Of a stretch of 64,000 nt of DNA, positions 46,616-54,200 are shown in pieces. Position 1 is the stretch's first letter. Each line of letters starts with the position of its first letter. The translations under genes were made by a program, and so were the position numbers. The notes beneath the pieces are model-generated. The model was not told the DNA's origin and did no database searches. It saw only the letters and a list, made by a program, of their open reading frames with translations. The DNA is from Pseudomonas segetis (GTDB lineage: Bacteria > Pseudomonadota > Gammaproteobacteria > Pseudomonadales > Pseudomonadaceae). Where the stretch lies: positions 1,015,104 to 1,079,103 of the forward strand of contig NZ_FZOG01000001.1 of assembly GCF_900188155.1 (NCBI RefSeq), given 5' to 3'.

Positions 46616-48004
46616 TTAGAGCACTGAGTCTTGCTTCAAGCCAATTTTCATTTGCTCGATGTAGGCGTTGGGCTTGCGCCCGTCATAGGTCAGGCCGTCG
46701 ATGAATTCATGGGTCGGCGCGCGAAAGCCGCTTTCATCTGCTGCAGGAAAGTCGCTGGCCTTGGCCTTGCCTTCGGCAATCAACTCCTCGGCAGCCTGGC
46801 GATATACGGCGGGTTGGTAGACTTGCTTGGCGATATCGAAATACCAGCTGTCTGGCTTGGTCTCGGTGATTTGGCCCCAGCGGCGCATCTGCGTGAGGTA
46901 CCAGATTGCGTCGGAATAAAACGGGTAGGTGGCGTTGTAGCGAAAGAACACGTTGAAGTCCGGAACGCTGCGTTTGTCACCTTTTTCGTACTCGAATGTT
47001 CCAGTCATGGAATTGGCGATGACCTTGGCATCCGCCCCCACGTATTCAGGGCGCGACAGGATTTCCACGGCCTCCTGGCGGTTGGCATTGTTGCCCTCAT
47101 CCAGCCACATGGCGGCGCGGATCAGGGCCTTGACCAGGCGCTTGTGGGTTTTAGGGTTGGCGTCGGCCCACTTTTTAGAGACCCCGAGGACTTTCTCCGG
47201 GTTGTTCTTCCATATTTCATAGTCGGTGATCACCGGTACGCCAATGCCTTTGAACACAGCCTGCTGGTTCCAGGGCTCGCCCACGCTGTAGCCGCTTATG
47301 GTGCCAGCCTCCATGGTCGAAGGCATTTGCGGTGGCGGGGTAACCGAGAGCAGGGCATCGGCATTCAATGTGCCGGAAATATCGCCCTTGGCTGGGGCGT
47401 AGTAACCCGGGTTTATACCTCCAGCCGCGAGCCAGTAACGCAGCTCGTAGTTGTGGGTGGACACGGGAAAGACCATGCCCATGTTGAACGGCTTGCCTTC
47501 GGCCTTATAGCGCTCGATAACCGGTTTTAGCGCAGCAGCGCTTATGGGGTGAACCGGTTTGCCATCCTGCATGGGGATGTGCTCTTTCATTTCAGCCCAG
47601 ACCTCATTGGAAACAGTGATGCCGTTGCCATTGAGGTCCATGGAAAACGCAGTGACAATCTGCGCCTTTGTGCCAAAGCCGATTGTTGCGCCAAGTGGCT
47701 GGCCAGCCAGCATATGTGCACCGTCGAGCTCGCCAGTGATCACCCGGTCGAGCAACACTTTCCAGTTTGCCTGGGCCTCAAGGGTGACATACAGGCCTTC
47801 GTCCTCGAAGTAGCCTTTCTCATAGGCAATTGCCAGGGGCGCCATGTCGGTGAGCTTGATAAAGCCCAGTTTGAGCTCTGCTTTCTCAGGTTCGGCGGCA
47901 CTGGCAAAAGGTGCAGCGACTGAGCCGAATACAAGAAACGCGGCGCAACTGACACTGGCCAGGGTCTTCTTCAATAATGAGCACGGTAGTGTGGAATGGC
48001 GCAT
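46616..48004 (-). CDS. nrtA: Nitrate-binding periplasmic protein (CmpA/NrtA family)
   Basis: 462 residues with a long signal sequence ([20 protein letters not shown]). The mature part begins [20 protein letters not shown] and contains [29 protein letters not shown] and [17 protein letters not shown], all typical of nitrate/bicarbonate-binding proteins of ABC importers. First gene of nrtA-nrtB-nrtD. Its leader holds a terminator with an ANTAR-type hairpin and its promoter is of the sigma-54 type. It is paralogous to the cytoplasmic sensor NasS encoded 5 kb away. Confidence 0.94.
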   Translation of the reverse strand: MRHSTLPCSLLKKTLASVSCAAFLVFGSVAAPFASAAEPEKAELKLGFIKLTDMAPLAIAYEKGYFEDEGLYVTLEAQANWKVLLDRVITGELDGAHMLAGQPLGATIGFGTKAQIVTAFSMDLNGNGITVSNEVWAEMKEHIPMQDGKPVHPISAAALKPVIERYKAEGKPFNMGMVFPVSTHNYELRYWLAAGGINPGYYAPAKGDISGTLNADALLSVTPPPQMPSTMEAGTISGYSVGEPWNQQAVFKGIGVPVITDYEIWKNNPEKVLGVSKKWADANPKTHKRLVKALIRAAMWLDEGNNANRQEAVEILSRPEYVGADAKVIANSMTGTFEYEKGDKRSVPDFNVFFRYNATYPFYSDAIWYLTQMRRWGQITETKPDSWYFDIAKQVYQPAVYRQAAEELIAEGKAKASDFPAADESGFRAPTHEFIDGLTYDGRKPNAYIEQMKIGLKQDSVL

Positions 48005-48029
48005 TGAAATTCCTCAGCTATCAGAAACG

Positions 48030-48116
48030 AAAAAAGACGTCTAAACCTGCACGCGAGAACAATGCGTGCAGCCTTGACGTCTTTGTCTATTTCGTCTCGA
48101 TCACCGCCGTTGGCGA
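48030..48116 (-). promoter_or_regulatory. NasT (ANTAR) antitermination leader of nrtA-nrtB-nrtD
   Basis: On the minus strand a hairpin TCGCC-AACGGC-GGTGA (48116-48101) has a hexaloop with A1 and G4. Further on, GAC-AAAGAC-GTC (48087-48076) gives a second A1/G4 hexaloop with a short stem that overlaps the terminator arm. The terminator pairs AAAGACGTC (48084-48076) with GACGTCTTT (48041-48033), has an inner CTGCACGC/GCGTGCAG stem, and ends in a T-run. Confidence 0.75.
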
Positions 48117-48140
48117 CCCGAAGACGGATGTAGCGAGGTT

Positions 48141-48159
48141 ATTGCAAAGCCCTTGCCAG
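48141..48159 (-). promoter_or_regulatory. Sigma-54 promoter of the nitrate importer operon
   Basis: The minus strand reads CTGGCAAGGGCTTTGCAAT, with GG and GC 10 bases apart and the -12 TTTGCA intact. Confidence 0.8.
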
Positions 48160-48385
48160 GCAACGACTCAGATGCTGTATGAAGATTTTTGTATAAGATA
48201 AAAAATCATCAAAAACAATAAATTACCTATGTATTTTAAAGTTGAATAGAGATTTCGCTGGCGGCTGTATAAGCATCAAAAGCGCTCGGCTCTGAGCCAG
48301 GCTGGTGCGTGGTTCATTTGCGTGCCGCTTAACGTGCGCAATAACAGCGCAGCGATTGACCTGGCTTCTGAGTGCCGTACAGGAC

Positions 48386-48700
48386 TTAGCTGGCTGGGCG
48401 TTTGCGAGGCTCCTCGACGAAGTCCTTGAGCCAGCGCAGGACTTCGACAGCTTCCCAGCGAGTGGGGTCGAACATCGCGTAGACCAAGCCCTGGTAGCCG
48501 ACAACATCAAGCGGCCGGTGGTATCCCGCACGCTGGAAAAGCGCCTCTATTTCCGCAAAGCAGGTATTGAAGTGCAGCCTGTTGAAAGGGGTTTTACCTT
48601 CAGTGACTATCCCTTCGAGGTGAAGCTCGTCCACGGTGGCCCGTATTTTTTCCAGAGGCATTCGGTTAACTGCTTGTTTTAATTGCATTACGTCCAGCAT
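48386..48700 (-). CDS. Hypothetical protein (104 aa)
   Basis: No family recognised. It is a soluble, mixed alpha-helical small protein (MQLKQAVNRMPLEKIRATVD near the N-terminus; acidic and aromatic residues in VLRWLKDFVEEP near the C-terminus). ATG 48700 is chosen because GGGAG precedes it at the right distance; the long upstream extension of the frame to 49153 runs across the opposite-strand lipoprotein gene and is not believable. It stands between the nrt promoter and the lipoprotein gene. Confidence 0.6.
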   Translation of the reverse strand: MLDVMQLKQAVNRMPLEKIRATVDELHLEGIVTEGKTPFNRLHFNTCFAEIEALFQRAGYHRPLDVVGYQGLVYAMFDPTRWEAVEVLRWLKDFVEEPRKRPAS

Positions 48701-48886
48701 CGTTGCGCTCCCAATCAAGCCTGTGCGGTATCTGTCAGATGGCGTAAATGAGTTTAGTACAAAAATACTGTACAAATAAACAGTATTGGTTAATAGTCTT
48801 GTCATCGCGCTGCAAATTTCACTCATTGCGATGGCCTGAAGGCAACCAAGCCCCAGCCCATCGGATAGGCAAAGGGGTCGCAAACA

Positions 48887-49279
48887 ATGCAACAGATACT
48901 GATGACAGTTTTGGTATTGGTGATGCTTACGGGATGCGCGCAACCATCGCTTGAGCAGCCCAAGGCGAATGGCACCTACCTGGTGATCGACAATAACGAT
49001 GCGTGGGCCGTAGTCATTTCTGATGGCAAGCGGGTTGAGGAGCACGGATTGGTTGTGGATGCCATCGGTATGTCGACCCCAGGCGCAGTCGTGGCCAACA
49101 GCTACGTGATTGACACACCTAATTGCGGGCGCGTGCAGTGGATGGCGCAGCATGATGATGTGGTCGATGGTGCGACCAGTTTGATGGCGCTGAATTACAA
49201 CCCGGCGCTGACTGAGTCCAAGTGCGTGATAGGGGAAGGCTTGAGCAGTATCTGGACAGTGCTCGATTATTCCAGCTAA
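48887..49279 (+). CDS. Small lipoprotein, hypothetical
   Basis: 130 residues with a type II signal peptide: MQQILMTVLVLVMLTGC gives the lipobox L-T-G-C at residues 14-17. The mature part is short, has two more cysteines (TPNCGRVQW and ESKCVIGEG) that could pair, and no recognised domain. AAAGGGG lies upstream of the ATG. Confidence 0.7.
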   Translation: MQQILMTVLVLVMLTGCAQPSLEQPKANGTYLVIDNNDAWAVVISDGKRVEEHGLVVDAIGMSTPGAVVANSYVIDTPNCGRVQWMAQHDDVVDGATSLMALNYNPALTESKCVIGEGLSSIWTVLDYSS

Positions 49280-49285
49280 GCCAAG

Positions 49286-49312
49286 TGCCCGGTAACCAAT
49301 GACTACCGGGCA
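49286..49312. terminator. Hairpin between the convergent lipoprotein gene and alaC
   Basis: A perfect 9-bp repeat TGCCCGGTA/TACCGGGCA with a 9-base loop. There is no strong T-run on either side. Confidence 0.5.
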
Positions 49313-49324
49313 AGACCCTGGATG

Positions 49325-50551
49325 CTATTTGACGGGCTTGGTCGCCGCACCCGGCAGCAAGCCATCGGCTCTGAACATATGCTTGATGCCGCGCAAGGCC
49401 TGGCGAATGCGATCCTGGTTCTCGATCAAGGCAAAGCGCACATGATCATCACCGTAATCGCCAAAGCCGATGCCAGGAGAGACGCAGACCTTGGCTTGGG
49501 CCAGCAGTTTTTTGGCAAACTCCAGTGAGCCAAGCTCGGCATAGGCCTCGGGTATCCTGGCCCAGACGTACATTGAGGCCTTGGGGTTTTCGACCATCCA
49601 GCCGAGTTCGTGAAGGCCCTTTACCATCAGGTTGCGCCGCTGCCGGTATTGCTCGGCAATATCGCGTACGCACTGCTGGTCACCTTCCAGCGCTGCAATA
49701 GCGGCGACTTGTAGCGGGGTAAAGGTGCCGTAGTCGTGATAGCTCTTGATCCGCGCCAACGCGTTTACCAGTTCCTTGTTGCCGACCATGAAGCCAATTC
49801 GCCAGCCGGCCATGTTGTAGCTCTTGGACAGGGTAAAGAATTCCACCGCGACATCCTTGGCGCCGGGAACTTGCATGATCGATGGCGCTTTCCAGCCGTC
49901 ATAGACGATATCGGCGTAGGCGAGGTCATGTACCACCAATACGTCATATTGTTTGGCCAGCGCCACAACCCGTTCAAAGAAGTCCAGTTCCACGCACTGC
50001 GCCGTCGGGTTCGAGGGGAACCCCAGGATCATCATCTTTGGCTTGGGAATGGACTCGCGAATGGCGCGCTCCAGTTCAGCAAAGAAATCGACGCCGGGCA
50101 CCAGCGGTACAGAGCGTACCTGGGCGCCAGCAAGCACGGCACCATAAATATGGATCGGGTAGCTGGGGTTCGGGACCAAGACTGTATCGCCGTGATCGAG
50201 CGTTGCCAGCATCAGGTGGGCCAAGCCTTCTTTCGAGCCAATGGTGACTATGGCTTCGTCTTCAGGGTCGATATCAACCTGGTAGCGGTCGGCATACCAG
50301 CGTGAGATCGCTCGGCGCAGGCGCGGAATACCGCGTGAAGTCGAGTAGCCGTGGGTGTCTTCGCGCTGGGCAACAGTGCAGAGCTTTTCAACGATATGGG
50401 AAGGCGTGGGGCCGTCTGGATTGCCCATGCTGAAGTCAATAATGTCCTCGCCACGGCGGCGGGCTGCCATTTTCAGTTCAGCGGTGATATTGAAAACATA
50501 GGGGGGAAGACGATCGATGCGCGCAAAGCGGCGCTTAGCTTGCTCAGCCAT
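49325..50551 (-). CDS. alaC: Alanine (glutamate-pyruvate) aminotransferase AlaC
   Basis: 408-residue class I PLP aminotransferase matching AlaC/YfdZ by its motifs: RIDRLPPYVFNITAELK at the N-terminus, DFSMGNPDGPTP, HGYSTSRGIPRLRRAIS, FPSNPTAQC, the internal-aldimine lysine in SKSYNMAGWRIGF and the closing FALIENQDRIRQA. Makes alanine from pyruvate and glutamate. It ends next to the shared hairpin and is the first gene of a stand-alone unit. Confidence 0.92.
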   Translation of the reverse strand: MAEQAKRRFARIDRLPPYVFNITAELKMAARRRGEDIIDFSMGNPDGPTPSHIVEKLCTVAQREDTHGYSTSRGIPRLRRAISRWYADRYQVDIDPEDEAIVTIGSKEGLAHLMLATLDHGDTVLVPNPSYPIHIYGAVLAGAQVRSVPLVPGVDFFAELERAIRESIPKPKMMILGFPSNPTAQCVELDFFERVVALAKQYDVLVVHDLAYADIVYDGWKAPSIMQVPGAKDVAVEFFTLSKSYNMAGWRIGFMVGNKELVNALARIKSYHDYGTFTPLQVAAIAALEGDQQCVRDIAEQYRQRRNLMVKGLHELGWMVENPKASMYVWARIPEAYAELGSLEFAKKLLAQAKVCVSPGIGFGDYGDDHVRFALIENQDRIRQALRGIKHMFRADGLLPGAATKPVK

Positions 50552-50662
50552 GTAAACCTCAAAGTACGTAAGCGCCCGGAACCGTCCGAGCGACGCTGGC
50601 CACTGCGGTGGCCGGTGATGAAGATAAACGCAGTGAGCCAGGCTTGTCGAGTAATTACAGCT

Positions 50663-52027
50663 TCAGTCGGTGATTTCCTGCTTGAGTCTGATCAGCAGGT
50701 CAGCGAGCAGCTTGATATCCGCATCCGTGGTGCGCCAGGATGAAATGCTCAGGCGAAAGGCCGGGCGTCCTTGCCAGACTGTCGGTCCAAACCAGACTTG
50801 ACCTGACGCCTGGGCGGCCAGACGTATTGCAGTGGTCTGTTGATCAGTGTCCGCCCGTACCAGAACCTGGTTAAGCACAACCCGGTTCAACACCTGATAC
50901 CCGGCAGCGCGCAAGCATTCTGCAAGATGGCTGGCCTGACGAATGTGGTTGTCGATCATCTGGCGCAAGCCCTCGCGACCAAGCGAGGCGAGGGCTGCCC
51001 AGATGGGTATGCCGCGGGCTCGGCGCGAGAACTCCAGGGTCAGGTTTTTCTGTGCATCCTTTGATGCCGTGGCGTAGGCTGCATCGCTGTTCATGGCGGT
51101 GGCAAGTGCGTCCGCGTCGCGACAAATAGCCATGGCGCCATCGTATGGCGTGTTCAGCCATTTATGTCCATCGGTGGTCCAGCTATCCGCCAGCTCGACG
51201 CCTTCGACAAGCTCGGCAGAAGATGAAGCGCGAGCCCACAGGCCAAAGGCACCGTCAACGTGAACCCAGGCACCCGCTGCCTTGGCTTTGGGTATCAGGG
51301 TGCCGAAGGGGTCGAACTCGCCGGTATTGACTTCGCCCGCCTGCAGGCAAAGGATCGTCATATCATCCAGCGCAGGCAACTGCAGTGGATCAATCCGGCC
51401 ATGCTCGTCGACAGGCGCAATGACCAGCCGATTCATGCCGAAGCCAAGCACGCGCAATGCCTTCTTAACAGTAATGTGTACGCTGGCCGAGACTACGACG
51501 CGTATCTCGGGGGCACCGATCAGGCCATCGCCATCAAAGTCCCAGTCCTTGCGTGCCAGCAGAGAGCGTCGGGCCGCTGACAGGCACGCCAGGGTACAGG
51601 CCGTTGCACTGGTGCCAAAGCCGACCGCGCTGTTCCTAGGCAGCCCCAGCGCATCCAGCACCCAGTGACCGGCAATACGCTCAATGCGGTCAATCGCGGG
51701 TGAGTTGTCGAACGAAGAGGCGCATTGATCCCAGGCTAGGACCAGCCGCTCGGCGGCAGCGGCGGCAGGTAGCGTGGCGCCGATAACAAAGCCGAAATAG
51801 CGTGAGCCATTGGAACTGACAGTGGCCGGGGATGCTATGTCATCAAGCAGACGCAGTACCTCCTTTGCAGCTATTCCTTGTTCGCGGAAGGGCTGGTCCA
51901 GTGCCTTGAGTCCGGCAATGGCTTGCTGAGCAGGGAATACTGGGCGCCGGGGCAGGCTGTCGAGATATTTCAGGGCGCGCCGGTCTGCGTCGGCAAGAAG
52001 CGCTGTCTCGTCATTATGCGGGGTCAT
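50663..52027 (-). CDS. PLP-dependent group II decarboxylase family protein
   Basis: 454 residues of the glutamate/aromatic-amino-acid decarboxylase fold. Seen: SNGSRYFGFVIGATLPAAAA, VGFGTSATACTLACLSAARR, SVHITVKKAL, WVHVDGAFGLWARA and the PLP lysine in TTDGHKWLNTPYD. The substrate is not predictable; relatives act on aromatic or acidic amino acids. It is encoded between alaC and nasT, in the same direction, and preceded by a strong 10-bp hairpin. Confidence 0.85.
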   Translation of the reverse strand: MTPHNDETALLADADRRALKYLDSLPRRPVFPAQQAIAGLKALDQPFREQGIAAKEVLRLLDDIASPATVSSNGSRYFGFVIGATLPAAAAAERLVLAWDQCASSFDNSPAIDRIERIAGHWVLDALGLPRNSAVGFGTSATACTLACLSAARRSLLARKDWDFDGDGLIGAPEIRVVVSASVHITVKKALRVLGFGMNRLVIAPVDEHGRIDPLQLPALDDMTILCLQAGEVNTGEFDPFGTLIPKAKAAGAWVHVDGAFGLWARASSSAELVEGVELADSWTTDGHKWLNTPYDGAMAICRDADALATAMNSDAAYATASKDAQKNLTLEFSRRARGIPIWAALASLGREGLRQMIDNHIRQASHLAECLRAAGYQVLNRVVLNQVLVRADTDQQTTAIRLAAQASGQVWFGPTVWQGRPAFRLSISSWRTTDADIKLLADLLIRLKQEITD

Positions 52028-52073
52028 GCTGCGCTCACTATTGGTGGCTGGATGAATGCTTGATCTTAGCCAT

Positions 52074-52105
52074 TGGCCGGTTGCAGGCGCAGATACAACC
52101 GGCCA
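52074..52105. other. Strong hairpin between nasT and the decarboxylase gene
   Basis: TGGCCGGTTG pairs perfectly with CAACCGGCCA across a 12-base loop. No T-run follows on the minus strand; it may still end or stabilise the nasS-nasT transcript. Confidence 0.5.
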
Positions 52106-52179
52106 TTGAGGCAGCTATACAGTTAGCTGGCCGCTACAGGTGTGAGCAGAACAGTGGGGTTGCAAGCGGTACAGTCCGC

Positions 52180-52758
52180 TTATTTTCCGAGCAAATCGTG
52201 CATGGCAATAATCTGTTCAGCCACTTGCGCGAGCTTTTGCTGACGGCTCATGGCTTGGCGACGCATCAGGGTGTAGGCGGCTTCTTCATCGCAGCTCTTC
52301 ATTTTCATCAAGAGGCCCTTGGCCAGTTCGATCCGTTTGCGTTCAGCCAGTTGTGCGTCCCGTGCGTGCAATTGCGCGCGCAACGCTTGATCGCTCTCGA
52401 AGCGAGCCATGGCCACATCAAGTATGGGCTGCAGGCGTTGGGCATGAATCCCTTCGACTATGTAGGCACTGACACCGGATTGAATCGCCTGGCGCATGAC
52501 GTTGGGGTTGTGTTCGTCAGTGAACATGACAATTGGCCGCGGTTGATCACGGGTGACCAATACCACTTGCTCCATGACGTCACGGCTGGGGGATTCACTG
52601 TCGATCAGGATTACATCCGGGCGCACAGCCTCAACCCGAGCGGGCAGGTCGATGGTCAGGCCGGACTCATCGATGACTTCAAATCCGGCCTCGGTCAGTG
52701 CCGCTTTGAGCCGGCCGACTTTTTTCGGTGTGTCGTTTATCAGCAGTATGCGCAGCAT
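52180..52758 (-). CDS. nasT: ANTAR-type antitermination response regulator NasT
   Basis: 192 residues: a receiver-like domain (about 1-120, starting MLRILLINDTPKKVGRLKAA with VILIDSES at the phospho-acceptor position) and a C-terminal ANTAR domain (about 125-190: LAERKRIELAKGLLMKMK, AAYTLMRRQAM). NasT binds leader RNA hairpins to prevent termination in nitrate operons; NasS holds it inactive unless nitrate or nitrite binds. Three matching leader elements occur in this window. It lies 18 nt downstream of nasS. Confidence 0.95.
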   Translation of the reverse strand: MLRILLINDTPKKVGRLKAALTEAGFEVIDESGLTIDLPARVEAVRPDVILIDSESPSRDVMEQVVLVTRDQPRPIVMFTDEHNPNVMRQAIQSGVSAYIVEGIHAQRLQPILDVAMARFESDQALRAQLHARDAQLAERKRIELAKGLLMKMKSCDEEAAYTLMRRQAMSRQQKLAQVAEQIIAMHDLLGK

Positions 52759-52776
52759 ATCTTGGCCTCCTGCCAG

Positions 52777-53985
52777 TTATTGGGCGGTGACTGAGCTATC
52801 GCTCAAGGCGTGAAGGGCAAAACTTCGCGCATAGTCCACCGGGTTGCTGCCGTCCCAGCTTTTGCCATCGAGCAGGGTGCTGCTGCGCATCGCAGGTGGC
52901 ACCGGGATATTCAATGCCTGCGCCGCCTGGCTGTAGATATCGATCTGCTGGATACGTTGCGCGACACCCAGGTAGTCGGGATCATCGCGCAGCAAGCCCC
53001 AGCGGCGGAATTGGGTCATAAACCAGATGCCGTCGGATAAATACGGCATGTTGACTGCGCCACCGGCGTGGAAGCGCAGTGGATGTGGGTCGGCCCAGGC
53101 ATTGCCGAGACCGTCCTGGTAGTGGCCAAGAAATCGCGGTTCTATGGCAGACAAGGGCGCGTCAACATAGTCGGCGCTGCTGATCAGCTTGGCCGTGCTG
53201 CGTTTGTTTTCCGGGTTTTCGTCAATGAAACGGCTGGCTTCAAGGATGGCCATGGTCAAGGCCCGGGCGGTGTTGGGATAAAGCTCGACAAACTCGCGCG
53301 TCAGGCCCAATACCTTTTCCGGGTGGTCTGGCCAGATCGCTTGGCTGGTGGCCACGGTAAAACCTTGGCCTTGATCTACTGCCAGGGCTCCCCATGGCCC
53401 GCCTGCGCAGAAACCGTCGATACGTTGCGCGTTCAGGTGTGCAACCATTTGTGCGGGCGGCACCACTACGGTATTGACGTCAGTGAGCGGGTGTATGCCT
53501 TGGCTGGCCAGCCAATAATAAAGCCACATGGCGTGCGTGCCTGTGGGAAAGGTTTGAGCGAAGGTCAGCTTTGCACTGCTTTGATGCACGTATTGCTTGA
53601 GTGCATCGCCATTGGTCACGCCTTCGCACTTGAGTTGTTCCGAGAGGTTAATCGCCTGGCCGTTGTGATTAAGGCCCATCAGAATTGCCATCTCTGTGGG
53701 CTGGACGCCAATTCCCAAGTGGGTGCCGTAGATTTGGCCGTATAACGTTTGCGCGGCGTCGAGCTCTCGGCTCAACAGCTTGTCGCGCAGGGTGGCCCAG
53801 GATGATTGGCGCTGCAGGTTGAGGGTCAAGCCATAGGGTTGGGCGAAGCCCTGCGTGGCGGCGACAATCAATGACGCCGAGTCTGTCAGGGCCATAAAGC
53901 CCAGGTTGAGCGTGCTCTTTTCTGGAGCGTCGGAGCCGTTAACCCAATCCAGTACATCTGTGCGGTTAAGTGTTTGATCACCCAT
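52777..53985 (-). CDS. nasS: Nitrate/nitrite sensor protein NasS
   Basis: 402 residues, homologous in layout to NrtA but without a signal peptide (starts MGDQTLNRTDVLDWVNGSD), so it is cytoplasmic as known for NasS. Binding-protein motifs: LGFMALTDSASLIVAATQGF, LYGQIYGTHLGIG, FCAGGPWGALAVDQG and MPYLSDGIWFMTQFRRWG. It sequesters NasT until it binds nitrate or nitrite. AAAGGGA precedes the ATG. Its own leader carries a NasT-type antiterminator, so the sensor operon is probably self-regulated. Confidence 0.93.
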   Translation of the reverse strand: MGDQTLNRTDVLDWVNGSDAPEKSTLNLGFMALTDSASLIVAATQGFAQPYGLTLNLQRQSSWATLRDKLLSRELDAAQTLYGQIYGTHLGIGVQPTEMAILMGLNHNGQAINLSEQLKCEGVTNGDALKQYVHQSSAKLTFAQTFPTGTHAMWLYYWLASQGIHPLTDVNTVVVPPAQMVAHLNAQRIDGFCAGGPWGALAVDQGQGFTVATSQAIWPDHPEKVLGLTREFVELYPNTARALTMAILEASRFIDENPENKRSTAKLISSADYVDAPLSAIEPRFLGHYQDGLGNAWADPHPLRFHAGGAVNMPYLSDGIWFMTQFRRWGLLRDDPDYLGVAQRIQQIDIYSQAAQALNIPVPPAMRSSTLLDGKSWDGSNPVDYARSFALHALSDSSVTAQ

Positions 53986-54006
53986 TTAGCATTCCCTTTG
54001 CAACAC

Positions 54007-54062
54007 AAAAAAGCGCCGTTTCAGTCGCTGCGCAAAGCAGTTCCGAGACGACGCCATTGTCG
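54007..54062 (-). promoter_or_regulatory. NasT (ANTAR) antitermination leader of nasS-nasT
   Basis: On the minus strand CGAC-AATGGC-GTCG (54062-54049) is a hairpin with a hexaloop A1/G4. Its 3' arm overlaps GCGTCG (54054-54049), which pairs with CGGCGC (54018-54013) to form a terminator, with an inner CTGC/GCAG stem and six T at 54012-54007. A second upstream hairpin (TCC-AGCTAC-GGA) lacks the G at loop position 4. Confidence 0.7.
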
Positions 54063-54106
54063 ATAAGCGAGTTCCGTAGCTGGAGCTGCTTGCAGTGTCC
54101 CTAGCA

Positions 54107-54125
54107 AAGCAATCCATGTGCCAGC
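54107..54125 (-). promoter_or_regulatory. Sigma-54 promoter of nasS-nasT
   Basis: The minus strand reads CGCTGGCACATGGATTGCTTT across this site; TGGCAC and TTGCT match and GG and GC are exactly 10 bases apart. Confidence 0.75.
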
Positions 54126-54153
54126 GGACTTGAGCAACAGCTTGATCGCACGC

Positions 54154-54181
54154 AAAAAAAAGCCCCGCACTGGGCGGGGCT
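54154..54181 (-). terminator. Intrinsic terminator of acnB
   Basis: On the minus strand AGCCCCGC pairs with GCGGGGCT around a 5-base loop and is followed by a run of about nine T. It lies 20 bases after the acnB stop and ends ~30 bases before the nasST sigma-54 promoter. Confidence 0.95.
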
Positions 54182-54200
54182 CTTTCGATGCAGCTAACGC

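Noticed and set aside
48701..49153. N-terminal extension of the hypothetical gene at 48386-48700
   Set aside because: It lies antisense to the lipoprotein gene, and a proper start with GGGAG exists at 48700.
54071..54089. TCC-AGCTAC-GGA hairpin as a full ANTAR first hairpin in the nasST leader
   Set aside because: The loop lacks G at position 4 and the stem is only 3 bp, so it is mentioned only as a possible diverged partner.
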